Assembly (NCBI GenBank): GCA_018389105.1 | Contig: JACATO010001037.1 | Span: forward strand, 189,001-253,000 | Direction: 5' to 3' | DNA: 64,000 nucleotides | From: Nautilus pompilius | Lineage: Eukaryota; Mollusca; Cephalopoda; Nautilida; Nautilidae | In this document: piece after piece, positions 14,691 through 64,000 of the stretch | Numbering within the stretch: position 1 is the first letter of the stretch | Layout: each line of letters opens with the position of its first letter | Program-made: the position numbers and the translations under genes | The notes under the pieces: model-generated | The model's input: only the letters and a program-made list of their open reading frames with translations | What the model was told of the DNA's origin: nothing | Databases searched by the model: none

Positions 14691-14898
14691 TTACGAGTGT
14701 AGATAGTAACTATTCTTTGTGACTATAATATCACTAAATTCTCAAACAAATCAAAGTTATTGCAGAAAATGAAGTCTATATGCCAAACTTTACATCACCA
14801 TATGCCTATATTATTGCACTGATTACTATAGTTCAACTGTGAAATAGCATTCATCACAATGACTTACTACACTTTCTAAAATCTTACAATTCATTATA

Positions 14899-16977
14899 CA
14901 GAAATTCCCCTGGTTACTGTGGTTAATTTTTGCGGCAAAAACACCGCAGTAATCGAAGATATAAATACATGTAAAATCATCGACCGATGTCTAGACTTTT
15001 GAAAAATTTGAAAATTAAGAAAAAATGTATGAAAATTGATATATATAAAGGAGGAAACGAATGAATTGGACACAGTATTGTTTTACTAGTTTATTGACTT
15101 GCATCAGCATATGCAAAAAAAATTAAATGTTTTTATTGTTTACGACGATATTGTAAAAGGGATGTTTATTTTGATGATGCTCTCTTTGTACATGACCCTA
15201 TAACAACTGAGTACATTTTCAACTTGTCTTCTGACTTGCATCGCTCTTTCTACATTCGGATCTGCATCTATTATCATCATCTGCTTTCCATCTTCAAAAG
15301 TTCTAAAAATAGCATAGAGTTCTTTAATCGAGAATTCTTTCGTTTGCGTCTCAGTTTCATCTGTTCCTCATTGTATGCACATTGCTGCTCTAAATTTAAA
15401 AGGACTTCATCATTAAGATCCACATCATGTGAGTCAAGCAATTCTCTGACACTGCCATCATCTATTTCAGACATTCCCATTTTTAAACCAAGTCGAGTAA
15501 TTTCTGTTACGGCCCCTGCAACTTCAGCCTCGAATCCACCAAAATCATTTGCACAGTGAGGAATTATTTCTTTCCAAACAGCCCTCATATTGCTGGCTGT
15601 GACCTCACGCCATGCATCATTGATATTTTCCAACGCATTCTTTATGTTAAAGCTCTTCCAAAATTCTGTAAGAGTAAATGCATTTTCTCCTGTTGTTTTT
15701 TCAAAAGCCTTGACAAACGTTTTCCGTAAATAATAGGCCTTGAAGGTTGCTATCACCCACCCTGATCCACTGGCTGCAACAGAGATGCCGTATTCGGTGG
15801 TAAAAATACAAACTTGACATTTTGACATAAGTTACCAAGTGCAGTTGGGTGACCTGGAGCATTGTCCAAAATTAATAAATTTCTAAAATCTGAATTTATA
15901 GACTTACAATATCTTTCAGCCTCGGGACAGAAACAATCCTTGAACCAATCTTCAAATAAAGATTTTGTTCCCCTTCAAAAAAACTGGTAAGGAATGCTTG
16001 CTGAACCCTCTAAGAGCACGTGGACTTTTTGATTGATAGACCAACATGGATTTTAATTTTAAATCACCAGCAGAATTTCTGCCAGTCCTTAGCAACTTTA
16101 AACCCATGTTGCGATTTTTCTTTCTTCGCCACGTAAGTTTTAGTAGGCATTCGTTTCCAAAACAATCCTGTTTCGTCAACATGACCTCCGTCTTCAATAA
16201 TTTGTTTCGATTTGGTGGGATGTGTGGCTGCTGCACTAATGTCCGCACTTGCAAATTTTCCTACAATCCTAATGTTATGGATTCCAGTTCGTTTTCTAAA
16301 TATGTCAAACCATCCAGAACTTCCAGAAAACGTTTCATTAGTTTCTCCTTCGGTTCTTTTTTCTTTGGACGGCTGCAAACAGAGAGACAGCCTTTGTTTC
16401 TATAGTCATTTGACTCAAAGGAATGCACTCTTGATTGCAATCTTCCATCCAAATTGACAACAGACGTTCCATTTCGATCATTGTAATACTTCTGTTTCTT
16501 GTCGTTTGTAAATTCGATGATAAAGCAGCACTTTGTCCTTGTTCTTTATAAAGTTTCACATTCTGAATAATATTTCGCACTGTTGATTCGTCCATACTGT
16601 GATCGCGGCGGCCTATTTTAGCTTTGGCTGCACCACTTTCAAACTTGCTAATTATTGTTAACTTTTCTTCCAGTCCAATAAATTTTCTCTTCTTCGTTGC
16701 ACTTTCACCACTTTTACTTATGGTACTCATTTGTTTAGAACTCATGATATTAAACTGAGGGTTTGAAAACAATGCATGAACGTATGTGAAATAATAGTGA
16801 AACACTGTGCACTGTATGAAGGTGACAGAGATACTGAAGCGCTGCTTGAGCACGTGTGTGCTGACATTGTATATGTACGTACGTACGAATGGTACATGAA
16901 TGGTACCCTGTCAAACTGCCAACCGCACTAAATCGAAAAGCACAGTAATCGAACTCGCAGTAATCGGGGTATTGCTG
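14899..16977 (-). mobile_element. Tigger/pogo-type DNA transposon, degenerate
   Basis: A 2079-bp element flanked by TA on both sides (14897-14898 and 16978-16979). Left end CAGAAATTCCCCTGGTTACTG and the complemented right end CAGCAATACCCCGATTACTG form imperfect terminal inverted repeats; subterminal GTAATCGAA-like blocks repeat near both ends. It contains a minus-strand transposase broken by frameshifts. It lies downstream of MELK. Confidence 0.88.
15277..16745 (-). pseudogene. Tigger/pogo transposase pseudogene (CENP-B-type HTH plus DDE)
   Basis: Reads as about 490 codons from ATG 16745, broken at about 16345, 16075, 15955 and 15775. In order: a basic amino end with EEKLTIISKFESGAAKAKI (psq/CENP-B HTH), a Tc5-type HTH ending in RLLSIWMEDC, the first catalytic block VDETGLFWKRMPTKTYVAKK, then GDLKLKSMLVYQSKSPRAL, the second block LLILDNAPGHP, LPPNTASLLQPVDQG, and a 183-codon carboxy part from about 15828 that starts ATFKAYYLR in the right frame. 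Order and motifs are typical of Tigger transposases. An extra base after PVDQG and other shifts make it inactive. Confidence 0.9.
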
Positions 16978-17419
16978 TATACCAACAACCCTCACCATAA
17001 AAATAATAAAAATTAAAGTTAATTCCAAAAATAAAGGCTTGCCATTCTTTTCAATTTTTAGAAAAACAGAAATTAATTAAAAACTCACTTATTCAGCACC
17101 TACTATCTGACTAGCCTCCGTTAGTCACACATGCACAAGAACATTGCATAATGTATTTAAACCTCGAAGGATGCTATTCCACTTCTGCTAGACAGGGGGT
17201 GGTGTCTTCAAAGCACATTTAAACCTTCTACAAAACTTTTTCCACATGAAGACTGGGTGATCAAAAAAAGAGAAAGGGTGGTTATATCCCTCAGAGATAA
17301 ATGGGGGGGGGGGGCTGGAGAGATTGGATAATTTTACTTTAACCTAACTATATTTTGAACTTTACTGCAGAAAGACTGCTTGTAATCAGGTGTTTTTGTG
17401 GCTGGGGTAAGTTACCTAT

Positions 17420-17495
17420 AATTGACCCCAGTCCAAATTGACATTTTGCTTATCCGACATTGGGTCGGTCCTGTTCAAGTTGGATAAATAAGTTT
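17420..17495 (-). repeat. Possible fragment of a Tigger-like terminus
   Basis: On the minus strand GTCGGATAAGCAAAATGTC followed by TTTGGACTG resembles subterminal repeats of Tigger elements, and TTATCCGAC...GTTGGATAA is a local inverted repeat. Only a fragment is present. Confidence 0.3.
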
Positions 17496-17997
17496 CTGAT
17501 GTATATGTATGCCTACTAGTATATAATATTTAGAGAAGACAAGAAGCTGATGGTGGCAGGAAGGGGAAGACAAATAAAGACAGACCTATCTTCTATTATT
17601 TATTTTACAAAAGAAACAATCCCAAATATATTTTTTTCAAAATTATCAATAATTTTTTGTCACAATCAAAATGAAAAAAAAAGAATAAAAAGCAGTAACA
17701 ATAATAAAAAAAAAATTACTACCTGAGGCATGATAAATAAGGAAGAATCAACTTGTCATCAGCAGAATTGTTTTCCTTGGGCAGAGGGTACTCTAGTTTA
17801 ATAGCAGACCATTTTTAGTCATGTTTCCAAGAGTGGAACTCAAGGAAAAAGGAACTAAAACAGTGATACTTTACCAAGATGGCTGCTGATGGAAAGAGGT
17901 GACACATTATCAGCAACATTATTGGAGTAGAGAATAATTGTAGAGGATTTCCCGAAGAAAGCTATGCACTGGCAGACAACTTGAAAATAAGTTATCT

Positions 17998-18419
17998 TTT
18001 ATTTCTTTCTAGTATTTGTGATTTTCTAGATTACTTTATTATTTTTATGTAGTCTATAAAAAAGAAGACAGATTCATAAAACAAGGAAAAAGTCAGGTCT
18101 TAACAATGTAAAATTTTCTATGCAATTTTTCTTTTTTGTTAGGAAATCACTTACAATACCAGACAAAACTGGAGTGTCGCCATAGCAGGTCTAATGTCTG
18201 CTTAGGAGAGCAATAACAATGTGTGCAAATTGCAAACACAGTGAAAGTAAAGATTTTGCTTATCACTAGCATTGCATCCACTCAAAATTAACATGCTTAG
18301 ATTATCTCTTTTGCTAACCGTAGATGAAGACAGCTTTTCATACAAAGATGCTTGATACTTAGGATTGATGAATGAAGACTGCAAACACTGAGTACCTTGA
18401 AAGGCGTTTCTTCTGTCAC
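17998..18419 (-). other. Probable MELK 3' untranslated region with polyadenylation signals
   Basis: Downstream of the stop (toward lower coordinates) the sequence is AT-rich without a long frame. On the minus strand AATAAA occurs at 18040-18035 and again at 18003-17998, about 380-420 nt after the stop. The 3' end is inferred; there is no transcript evidence. Confidence 0.5.
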
Positions 18420-56545
<38,126 letters not shown>

Positions 56546-56555
56546 CTTTAATTTT

Positions 56556-58475
56556 CTGTTAAATCATAAAAAGTCGAAATCATAATTGTTTGATATTTTT
56601 AAAAAAGGCGCACGTACACAGTAGTAACTATTCTGAGCATTATAACAACAATAGTTCTATCTTTCAACAACAGTTAAAAATTGTACTAATTTATTCTCAA
56701 AGTAGATGACAGATGGGGATATAATCTGCTGGTCAAGCACAGCCTTTCCATTAAATTACAGGCCAGCAAGTGGCGGCGCCAAACATTGAAGAAATTTATC
56801 AGGAGGAAAAAACGATTAACTCTGCTTTAAACAGACAAATTTCTGAGAACTCTATAGATATTAATTTAGTTCAGGTAGGGTCTATCATGGCTGAACATAG
56901 TTATAGTTGTGAAACAGACTTGATTTGGTTTTTCTACCAACAAAGTGTTAAGCCTAGTTGCAAAAATGTATCTTCTAATTATCAGAAAAATAAAGCAAGG
57001 TTAATTAAGAACTATGTTGGAAATTTTAGATGAACATGCCATACCCAGATTAAAATTAAATTTTTGAATGTGTAACCCCATTTTGAGGTTAAAAGAAATC
57101 CAGTCTGTATACACATACCTTCTGCCATTAAGCAGATCTCTTGTTCTCTCTTATTTTTTTAACCAAAATCATAATCCTAACCAATTAGGAATGTAGTGAA
57201 CAATTATTAAAACCAAGAATGTTCTAAAATCACATCAATATGTAATGCTATGATCTTAACAGTGTGATATGGACTATAACTTAAAAATGACTCCTTTGTT
57301 ATGCAAAGAAAGTGTTTATACAGGGTCCAGAGAATAACCACTATTCTACATAGACTTTACTCTTTAACTAATCACCACAAAGCAATTGTGTTAAGAAGTA
57401 TATACAACTGTTGATAACTGTGATTATTTTCATATTAATATTTTACATATTCGAGATTCTGACAAAACTAATCAATGACATTCAGGCAAAAAAAGAATAT
57501 GAAAAAAAAAATAATTAAAATCATTATAGGAAATAAGTCGTCACTGCATAACCCTTAACTTAGTTGTATAAGATGATAATGATCCATAATGTAAGGTTAT
57601 TATTTATGTCAGACTTGTGGTGGAGAAATGTAAGATATGTAGAAAAGCTATCAAATGATCTGTGGAAATCAAGATAAAGAAAATCGACACAATCATCATT
57701 AAAACGACCACTTCAGGTATTTAAATCAAGTCGGGTCCGTTCTCTTACTCGCAATCGAACTCTACAATCGGAAATTCTGTTAGACATTTCCTTGGTAGGG
57801 ATGCCGTAGAACGTGTCTGTCATCGAATAATCTGGCGATTCTAAGGCATGATTCATACGATCTAACAGAGTTTAAATCCGAAGAATTCCCTCTTTGTGCG
57901 TAAATTAAATACAAAGCCCAGTATTGATAATCAAAGACTTCTGTCTTACGGAAAAGTAAATTGTTAAAGGTAACACACACACACACAGACCAAATAAAGG
58001 TACTCTTTATTAGTAGTATTTGGTATTTGCTGAGGCTATTTGCACAGCATCATGTCTGAGGTCTCAAACAACAGATAGCCTAAGTTTGAAGAGAAGGTGG
58101 GAGGAGGGGGGAAGGGAAAGATATCAATCACGGACCGAGTTCGGTTCAAGGTCCATGATTACGATTCTAGACACCACCCCCCCCGTTCCTTTCTCAACCC
58201 AGTAAATATAACAAAAAGGAACGATCGCTGCACGATTAACGACGACTGGGAGCCAAGATTTAATTCGTCTGTCTGTCTGTCTCTGGGGGGAGGGGAGAGG
58301 GGAGGGGAGGGGAGGGGAGGTGTCTGTAACAGACATCACCACCCGGCAGTAACAGGGGAACGGCCCAGACTCGGGACGGGCTGGCTGGCAGTCAACGCCT
58401 CGGATCCGCTCTCGGCCCGGTTTCACCTGTCTGACCACGTTAAATCCTCATCCTCATCCTCATCCTCCTGCATAC
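56556..58475. other. Region between MELK coding exon 1 and the CpG island
   Basis: Probably the first intron of MELK if the leader exon lies in the CpG island. An 87-codon plus-strand frame at 56770-57033 shows no recognisable protein and is treated as accidental. Confidence 0.5.
58267..58320. repeat. GTCT and GGGGA tandem repeats in the CpG island
   Basis: Four GTCT units run into about seven GGGGA/GGAGG units, just outside the proposed divergent promoter core. Confidence 0.8.
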
Positions 58476-58700
58476 CTGCGAAACGAGTCGGCCGCATACA
58501 CATCAGGCGCTTTCTCCCCGCTCAGCAGCAGCAGCAGCAGCCGCCGTCACCCGGCTCCAGACGTTTTGAATCTCGCTCTCCGTGCAGAGCGACCAATGAA
58601 AACCGCGGTCACAAAAGAAAAGAAAAGAAGAGAATCTCGTTCTCGCGAGAACGGGAGCGGGCTCGCCACGATCGCCCCTTCTTTGTTGTTGTTGTTGTTG
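58476..58700 (-). other. Possible noncoding first exon of MELK
   Basis: Coding exon 1 has an acceptor only 10 nt before the ATG, so an upstream leader exon is expected. On the minus strand a strong donor (TTTCGCAG then gtatgc) ends an exon at 58476 inside the CpG-rich island. The 5' boundary is a guess; the whole exon is an inference. Confidence 0.35.
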
Positions 58701-58927
58701 TTTTTTTTTTTTTTTTTTTTTGGTCTGCGTTCTTAAACGCGGTCTTGAATAAAATGCTTTACGGAAGAGAAAAGAAGAATAGAGGTGGGGGGAGGAATCT
58801 ATCTACCCCCCATTTTTTTTTAACTCTTCCCCGCCACCGCGAGAGCCGTCTAAAGTTGGGGAGGGGGAGCAGCAGCAGCAACAACAACAACAACAACAAA
58901 AACAAAAACTACGGGCAATGTTCCAAG
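58490..58927. promoter_or_regulatory. CpG-rich divergent promoter between MELK and the rightward gene
   Basis: The window is AT-rich, but this stretch and its flanks (about 58,100-59,330) are dense in CG. It contains a perfect 14-bp palindrome GTTCTCGCGAGAAC (58639-58652), the TCTCGCGAGA motif of CpG-island promoters bound by BANP in vertebrates, and a CCAAT box at 58593-58597. No TATA box stands out. The plus-strand gene begins at 58928 and MELK lies in the opposite direction, so one bidirectional promoter is the simplest reading. Low-complexity runs are mixed in: (ATCCTC)n 58446-58470, CAG run near 58524-58540, GTT run near 58683-58700, poly-T near 58701-58721. Confidence 0.65.
58639..58652. 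promoter_or_regulatory. TCTCGCGAGA-type palindrome
   Basis: Perfect inverted repeat GTTCTCGCGAGAAC in the CpG island. Its core is the orphan promoter motif later assigned to BANP in mammals. Identity of the binding factor in this animal is inferred. Confidence 0.65.
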
Positions 58928-58945
58928 ATGGCGTCCGATGGAGAG
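58928..58945 (+). CDS. Rightward gene, coding exon 1
   Basis: Six codons, MASDGE, between a GC-rich leader and a gtgagc donor. The frame is open far upstream only because of low-complexity sequence; the Kozak context and immediate donor favour this ATG. Confidence 0.7.
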
Positions 58946-61900
58946 GTGAGCCCTGGTTGCGCTTCCGTTAGTTTTTGATCGGCTTCTTCGTCGCCGTAGG
59001 GAAATTTGCGGGCGACACACGGCCTTGTGCGCGCTCGCGCGACGGGGACACTTAACTTAATGATTTATTTAAAGGAAACAAAACCGACAACAACAACAAC
59101 ATCTGTCCGCTTATCGGGGCCTCTCTCTCTCGTGTGTGTGTTTCTCGGCGGATCGCGGCGTACGACGATGGGCTGCTCTCTCCGTCCGTCCGTCCGTCCC
59201 CTGTACCTCCATTCCGGGTTCTGCTGTTCGTCTCTGATGCTCCGAGTACCGCCGCCATCGTTTGGGCCGCCCTCCCAGACTGCAGCGAACCTACGCCGTC
59301 AGTAGTTACCTACCTGGCCCACCTGTGTCCGTAAGATTCCCGACCCTTATTCACCTGCCCTCTGTACTAGCACAACGGGCTTCATTTCCAGCAATACAAC
59401 TGTTACTGATTAATTAATTGTGTTCAGGGAGAATGGGGGGGGTGGGGCCCAGTTCTCGCTCCCTGTCTCTCCCCCTCCCCCCCCCACACCACAGAAGTTG
59501 CTATCCCAACATGTACTCCAGATTTATCAGCTTCACCGCTCCACGCACTTGTTGCTACTATGCTGGTTGGGGGGGTGGGGGAATTTGCAGGTAGGTTGAA
59601 GCTTGATGTCAGGATAGAAAAACCTCTCTCAGGTGTTGCAGCATCAACATATCTGAACAACAGCTACATAAATCTGAGTGCGCCAGACAAATCGCTTAAC
59701 GGGAGTCTTTGATGACAGGTGTAAATAACGGCTGTCATTTCGGTGCAACATGCATATCTTCAGAGAAGTCAACCTTTTTATTAATTCACATTGGTCTCGA
59801 AAGAAGTTTGCAAGGCTTTTGATCCAGTGGGTTCTGACTACCTGTCAGTTTTGATGGATTTGGAGTAATTTGATATGGGGTTAAAATATACCTTGTATTC
59901 ATTAGTGGACATCTAAATTCTACTGCTTAAGTATCGTTCCTATAGAATACCACCACCTCTGTGTTTAATCTAGGATTTTTTTGCTTATTTACATAATGTT
60001 TGTAGAAATACAATAAGAATACTGCTAACCCCCAAGCAAAGATGTTTCTACAAATGACTAATGCTACTAAAATTCACTTTTTATGGTACTTATGCATTTA
60101 TCTGTTAAGTCAGAAAATGAAAACAAAGCTATTATAAATCAAGCCAAAATTAAAAGAGACCATTCTGAAAAGCCTTGTCCTGTCCATTTGCAGCTGGAAA
60201 AAAAAATGCTAGTGCCATAGGTATAAACTATGGTCTTAACCCTTGTCACTGAATTCTATGAGCAGTGTTGATCTGCCTGACCTCTTCTGGTAGCTAGCTA
60301 AATTGTATAGTTAAATTTCTCTAGTTTCCCTATTCCCTCAGCTACTGGTCATGTTATTTTGTGCCTTGCAATTTGTATTGTGCTAGATGAAGAATTTTGA
60401 CTAAATAAAAAAAAAATCTATATCTCTGAAAAACCCCGTGATCTTAATTTATTAATTTTTTAAAATTCCTTTTACTATTATTTTGGTTGTGCAAGTGCCT
60501 CAAACAGGTTTTTAACATGTGATCTATTAGTTGCTGAGTTGTTGTTTGTCTGTCTGTTTTAAATCAGTGGATCTGGTGACAGGAAATGGATAAATTAACC
60601 CTCTACTTTCTGAAATAACTTTGTTCTTATATTAAAAAGGAGTTCTTTCAACAGTTCTTGGCTGGTAGAACTTATGCCTATCTTTTTAACTTATTTTTTT
60701 TTTAATATAGAAATTTCTGATACAAAGACTGTATCACGGTGGATTTTATAATTTCTTGTTCCAATGAAACTAATAAATCTGCAATTTCAGTTTTCTACTT
60801 TATGGAATAAAATATTTGAACAAACAAATAGAAAAATAGCATTGGCTCCCATGGAAATAGTTCTAGATATTTTTAAACTCTGAATTTTTTAAAAATAATA
60901 ATTTTATTAGATTTACCAATTCATTGCCATCATTTCATTGGAAAGGTTCATTTAGGATTTCTGAGATTTTCTAGGACTTTAGATGAAGAACCAACTGCAG
61001 TCACTGCACAGGGCTCTGTGCAAAGTTTTTATTGAGGGAATGATTCTTGTCTCTCTTCATTGTGTATCAAAGTAGGAGGAAAAACTCTTAAATTTCTGAT
61101 TTTGTACATAGTGAGTGATTGCTTCATTCTCAACACTAAAATAGCGTATGCATCCTAGAAGTTCTGTTTGCTTGTTTGAAGAAAAAGTTACTTTTTGTTT
61201 ATTTGTTCTGAAGATATGAAAGTGAAATGCTGTTGCACCATTGGCCATTAGTATTCTGTCAATGACAGGCAGGTCTGCAGCTTCGAATCACACCAGGGAG
61301 ATAAACAGATGCTGTGATTTTCTGTTGCCACCTCTAAATAATGCAGGTGTATAATGGAAGCTCAACCAGAACTCTTTAGATGTGGGAGGAAACCCATGTG
61401 GTGAAGAACTGTGTGCCATTGCAATATAAAATCTGTGAGAATTTTACTCTGTGCCACCATGACTGGAATCATTGTAAAAGTATTGGTACGTGGATAGAAG
61501 TCTCTTTGCTGAAGTGATGCAATAGTAATTTTTCTGAAGGTATATCCTTAAACTGGTGCAACCCTGTGAATGGTGAAATTAAAATCAAGCCACTAAGGCT
61601 ATTAAGCTCTTCAGCATAAAAAATAATGATAAATAACTGATGTAATCATAGAGATCTGGTTTGGTCATGTTTTTTAATTATCAATATTTAAGGCATCTCT
61701 GGAACTTTTCTTTTTTTTTTTAACGGATGATTGTTTGTGAGCAATTCTGTTAGGGCTGGGGTGAGTTGCTACAATATTCAAGCCGAATAATAATATATCA
61801 TGAACCAAGAAATAAAAAGCTTGAAAGTTTCGCTTTGATAATGATGACTGCTGTATTTTGTTTTGTGTTTTTTTTTAATTCTGAAACGTGCACTTGTGTT

Positions 61901-63085
61901 TGTACAGTAGTAGTTTGTGCTGGATTAAATATTTAAGTTGTTTTCCAAATTTGAATTCTCCCTGTCCATTTGGGAGTAGTTTCATATTTTGCGGTGGACC
62001 ACCCCCTCCTTTTCATTTCTTAATTTTTCATAATGAATGAAACAGCAGGTCAGACATGAAAATCATTTTAGTTTTTTTTTTTTTTTTTGATTCTTGAATT
62101 GGAATTTAATTGGATATTTGGATCTTTTTTACTCATTAGCTTTGTTGATCAGCTGGGGACAGCTCGTGCATCTCCATGATTACTTTCCAAAAGTGAACTT
62201 AGTCAGTATTGATTCTGTGTACTCCCTGTTACTTGTGATTTGGCTACTTTTCTTCTTCTGTTTTTTCCAGGATGAAGATTTAGAATTACTAAGGAATGCT
62301 GCACTTGCTTCAGTAAAGCATGTAAGCATCATACTCTTTCTTTCTGTGGGGTATACTGGAATTTCTGTGTACATCCTGCATATATTATTGTTGTTGTTAT
62401 TATTATTATTATTATTATTACAAATCTTTCCATTTAATTTTATAGCTAAACATCAAGCAGCTTTAGTGTCTGGTCTTTACACAAGAAACTGATTTATGTA
62501 CAAGACTGTGCTAAAGTGTACAAAGTAGCTCTAATTTGGGTTTCCCAAAATTATGATATTTACCTGTAAATATAGCTTGCAGGAAATCTCTCAGTAGAAA
62601 GAATAGGTAGATACTCTATTAGCTTTTCCAAAAAAGAAGCTGTTTCTACCTATATGAAGCATTTCTCCAGTTTGACATGATTTGATAATAGTGTTTTTTG
62701 TGCAGGAAGTAAAAGTGCTTGCTGTTACTGTACCAGGGTACTAATTGTCTGAGTTTTGGTATAGCTAGAACTGTTTCAGCTTTGTACACAGACACACAAA
62801 GGACATTCAAATGAAAATCAGCCAGATGTAATAATAGCTATTCTATTTTCAGTTGGGTTTCATTTGAACATCTCTTGTATGGCAGTTCTGCTTCTAAAAT
62901 TTTTGGCATCAGTTCTGTTACAACTGGCAATAATTTCACTGAAGATATTTTTGTTCATACAGAGAGTTATAGAAACTGTGGAGGCACCCTCTGGATTTCA
63001 GGAAGATGATGAAGAAGAGCTGCTAGCTCTCCGGGAAGCAGCTCTGAAGACCAAAAAAGTTGCTGCTCCTGACAGTCAGCTTCAG
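58928..63085 (+). CDS. Unrecognised gene, first three coding exons (runs off right edge)
   Basis: Spliced from 58928-58945, 62271-62321 and 62963-63085; all junctions are phase 0. The amino end reads MASDGE, then DEDLELLRNAALASVKH, then RVIETVEAPSGFQEDDEEEL and LALREAALKTKK. The ATG is in good context (CCAAGATGG) after a CpG-rich leader and the donor GAG/gtgagc follows at once. The fragment is acidic and repeats a short leucine-rich motif (LLRNAALASVK and LALREAALKTK), each after an acidic run; similar L-R-x-A-A-L motifs occur in nuclear RNA-processing proteins, but I do not recognise the family. No signal peptide or membrane segment is visible. The rest lies beyond the window; I found no fourth exon before 64000. 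Confidence 0.72.
58946..62270 (+). other. First intron of the rightward gene
   Basis: 3.3 kb. Starts in the CpG-rich island (to about 59,330), then turns AT-rich. A possible SINE-related repeat is near 61,255. No other exon recognised. Confidence 0.6.
61255..61430 (+). repeat. Possible SINE-related repeat
   Basis: Contains a B-box-like CAGCTTCGAATCACACC and, about 110 bases later, GGGAGGAAACCCATGTGG, which matches the body of the SINE-like repeat near 7635. In the second intron space of the rightward gene (between exons 1 and 2). Confidence 0.35.
62271..62321 (+). CDS. Rightward gene, coding exon 2
   Basis: 51-nt exon after a long pyrimidine tract and ttttttccag, ending CAT before gtaagc. 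Encodes 17 residues DEDLELLRNAALASVKH in phase 0. Confidence 0.75.
62963..63085 (+). CDS. Rightward gene, coding exon 3
   Basis: 123-nt exon after catacag, ending CAG before gttggt. Encodes 41 residues, including EDDEEELLALREAALKTKK. A second AG two bases later would break the frame. Confidence 0.75.
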
Positions 63086-63503
63086 GTTGGTTTGTTGATA
63101 TTTTGTTTTTGCCAAAAGAGAACAATGAAGATTAAAACTAGTCATCCAACTAAGGAGTATCCAGCATTCACCAAAGTAACTTTAAAGAAGCTTTATTGAT
63201 TAAAGTATACAAGAGATGTTTAAAACAAATTTCTTTGACATTTGGAACAAAAGAATATCTCAGTGTGTTATTTACAAAACTCATTCAGAGTTATTACTTG
63301 TGAATGGTATGGGGCAATTCTAAAATGGGCTGTTGATGGCTGTATACACAGCATGCAGACCTACCCTGGACCTCATTTCACAGCATAATTCCAACTTGCT
63401 CTTCTGTGTACCAGTCCATCTACATGAGTTTTCTCTAGGTAATCCAGTTTCCTCCCTCAGCTAAACAGACGAATGCTAGTAGGGTTTTCTGAGTAAATGT
63501 GGT

Positions 63504-63600
63504 GAAGGTAATTCTTGACTGGTTCGCACCTTGACCAAGGCAGATGCTCTTCATCTGCATCTTCACCTTTAGCTCCCTGTTGTAAGATGTTTTCAGGACC
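63504..63600 (+). repeat. Dispersed repeat, third fragment
   Basis: GGTAATTCTTGACTGGTT, then ACCAAGGCAGATG, parallels GGTAACTCTTGACTGGCT and ACCAAGGCAGATG at about 8765-8805. Confidence 0.45.
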
Positions 63601-64000
63601 TCCATGTCAGAATAGAGGTTTGCAAAGAAAGAAAAACTTTAGAAATGGGGGCAAATATGCACTTTATGCAGTATTATCTATGATGGGCAAAGAACAGTCT
63701 GAGTGGGCATGGTGCAAACAGTCTGCAGTGCTTGTCAAAATTAGTTGACCACTTTGAAAAACATGATTAATATGAAATTTAAATCATGATTAGCATAGGT
63801 TTGCTTTATTGTAGGATATATTGATCAAGATGATCAATAACTGTGAAGTTGAAACTGTAAAATTGAATAACCCTGATTAGTTCAAAATTTGAATTACCAT
63901 ATTATCAGGGGTACAAGTGCAGATGGTTCATCTTGGTAAAAATAGGGAGCAGGCTTCTGAAAACTCCTATGAAAATTCATTTTACCATAAATTATTTTTA

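Noticed and set aside
56770..57033. An 87-codon plus-strand frame near the MELK start
   Set aside because: No recognisable protein; lies in the presumed first intron of MELK on the opposite strand with no splice partner identified.
58097..58978. A 293-codon plus-strand frame, the longest in the window
   Set aside because: It is made of low-complexity and GC-rich leader sequence (serine, glutamine, asparagine runs, poly-T-encoded phenylalanine) and passes straight through the consensus donor after MASDGE. It is the promoter/leader, not a protein.

Overview
This 64-kb window looks like AT-rich chromosomal DNA from an invertebrate animal, probably a mollusc or another lophotrochozoan. The phylum is inferred from general appearance and is not proven. 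The animal assignment rests on a spliced maternal embryonic leucine zipper kinase gene (MELK), spliceosomal introns, and a mixed set of old DNA transposons (Tigger/pogo, Tc1/mariner, Mutator-like with FLYWCH finger, hAT-like, CACTA-like) and tRNA-derived SINE-like repeats.

Layout. Positions 1-18,000 hold no gene I can support. They carry a pogo-type miniature element (884-1431), a SINE-like repeat (about 7640-7795), a Tc1/mariner fossil (about 13,985-14,690) and a 2.08-kb Tigger element with a broken transposase (14,899-16,977). Positions 18,420-56,545 on the minus strand are a complete MELK gene. I could place 15 coding exons with matching phases at every junction, encoding 652 residues: kinase domain, UBA-like segment, TP-rich linker and C-terminal KA1 domain. 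Its long introns contain most of the mobile elements, including an 1158-bp element at 36,250-37,407 with long terminal inverted repeats around an undamaged 245-codon frame. Positions 58,000-59,300 are a GC- and CpG-rich island that looks like a divergent promoter. A perfect GTTCTCGCGAGAAC palindrome and a CCAAT box lie between the likely MELK transcription start and a second gene. That plus-strand gene starts at 58,928 and runs off the right edge; only its first three coding exons (64 codons: 6, 17 and 41) are here, and I do not recognise the protein.

How the parts relate. MELK is a cell-cycle kinase of the AMPK-related/CAMK group. It and the rightward gene probably share one CpG-island promoter. 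The transposable elements are intronic or intergenic passengers. Most are decayed; the intact frame inside MELK intron 10 is the exception and the most interesting object in the window. One MELK intron inside the kinase domain uses a GC donor.
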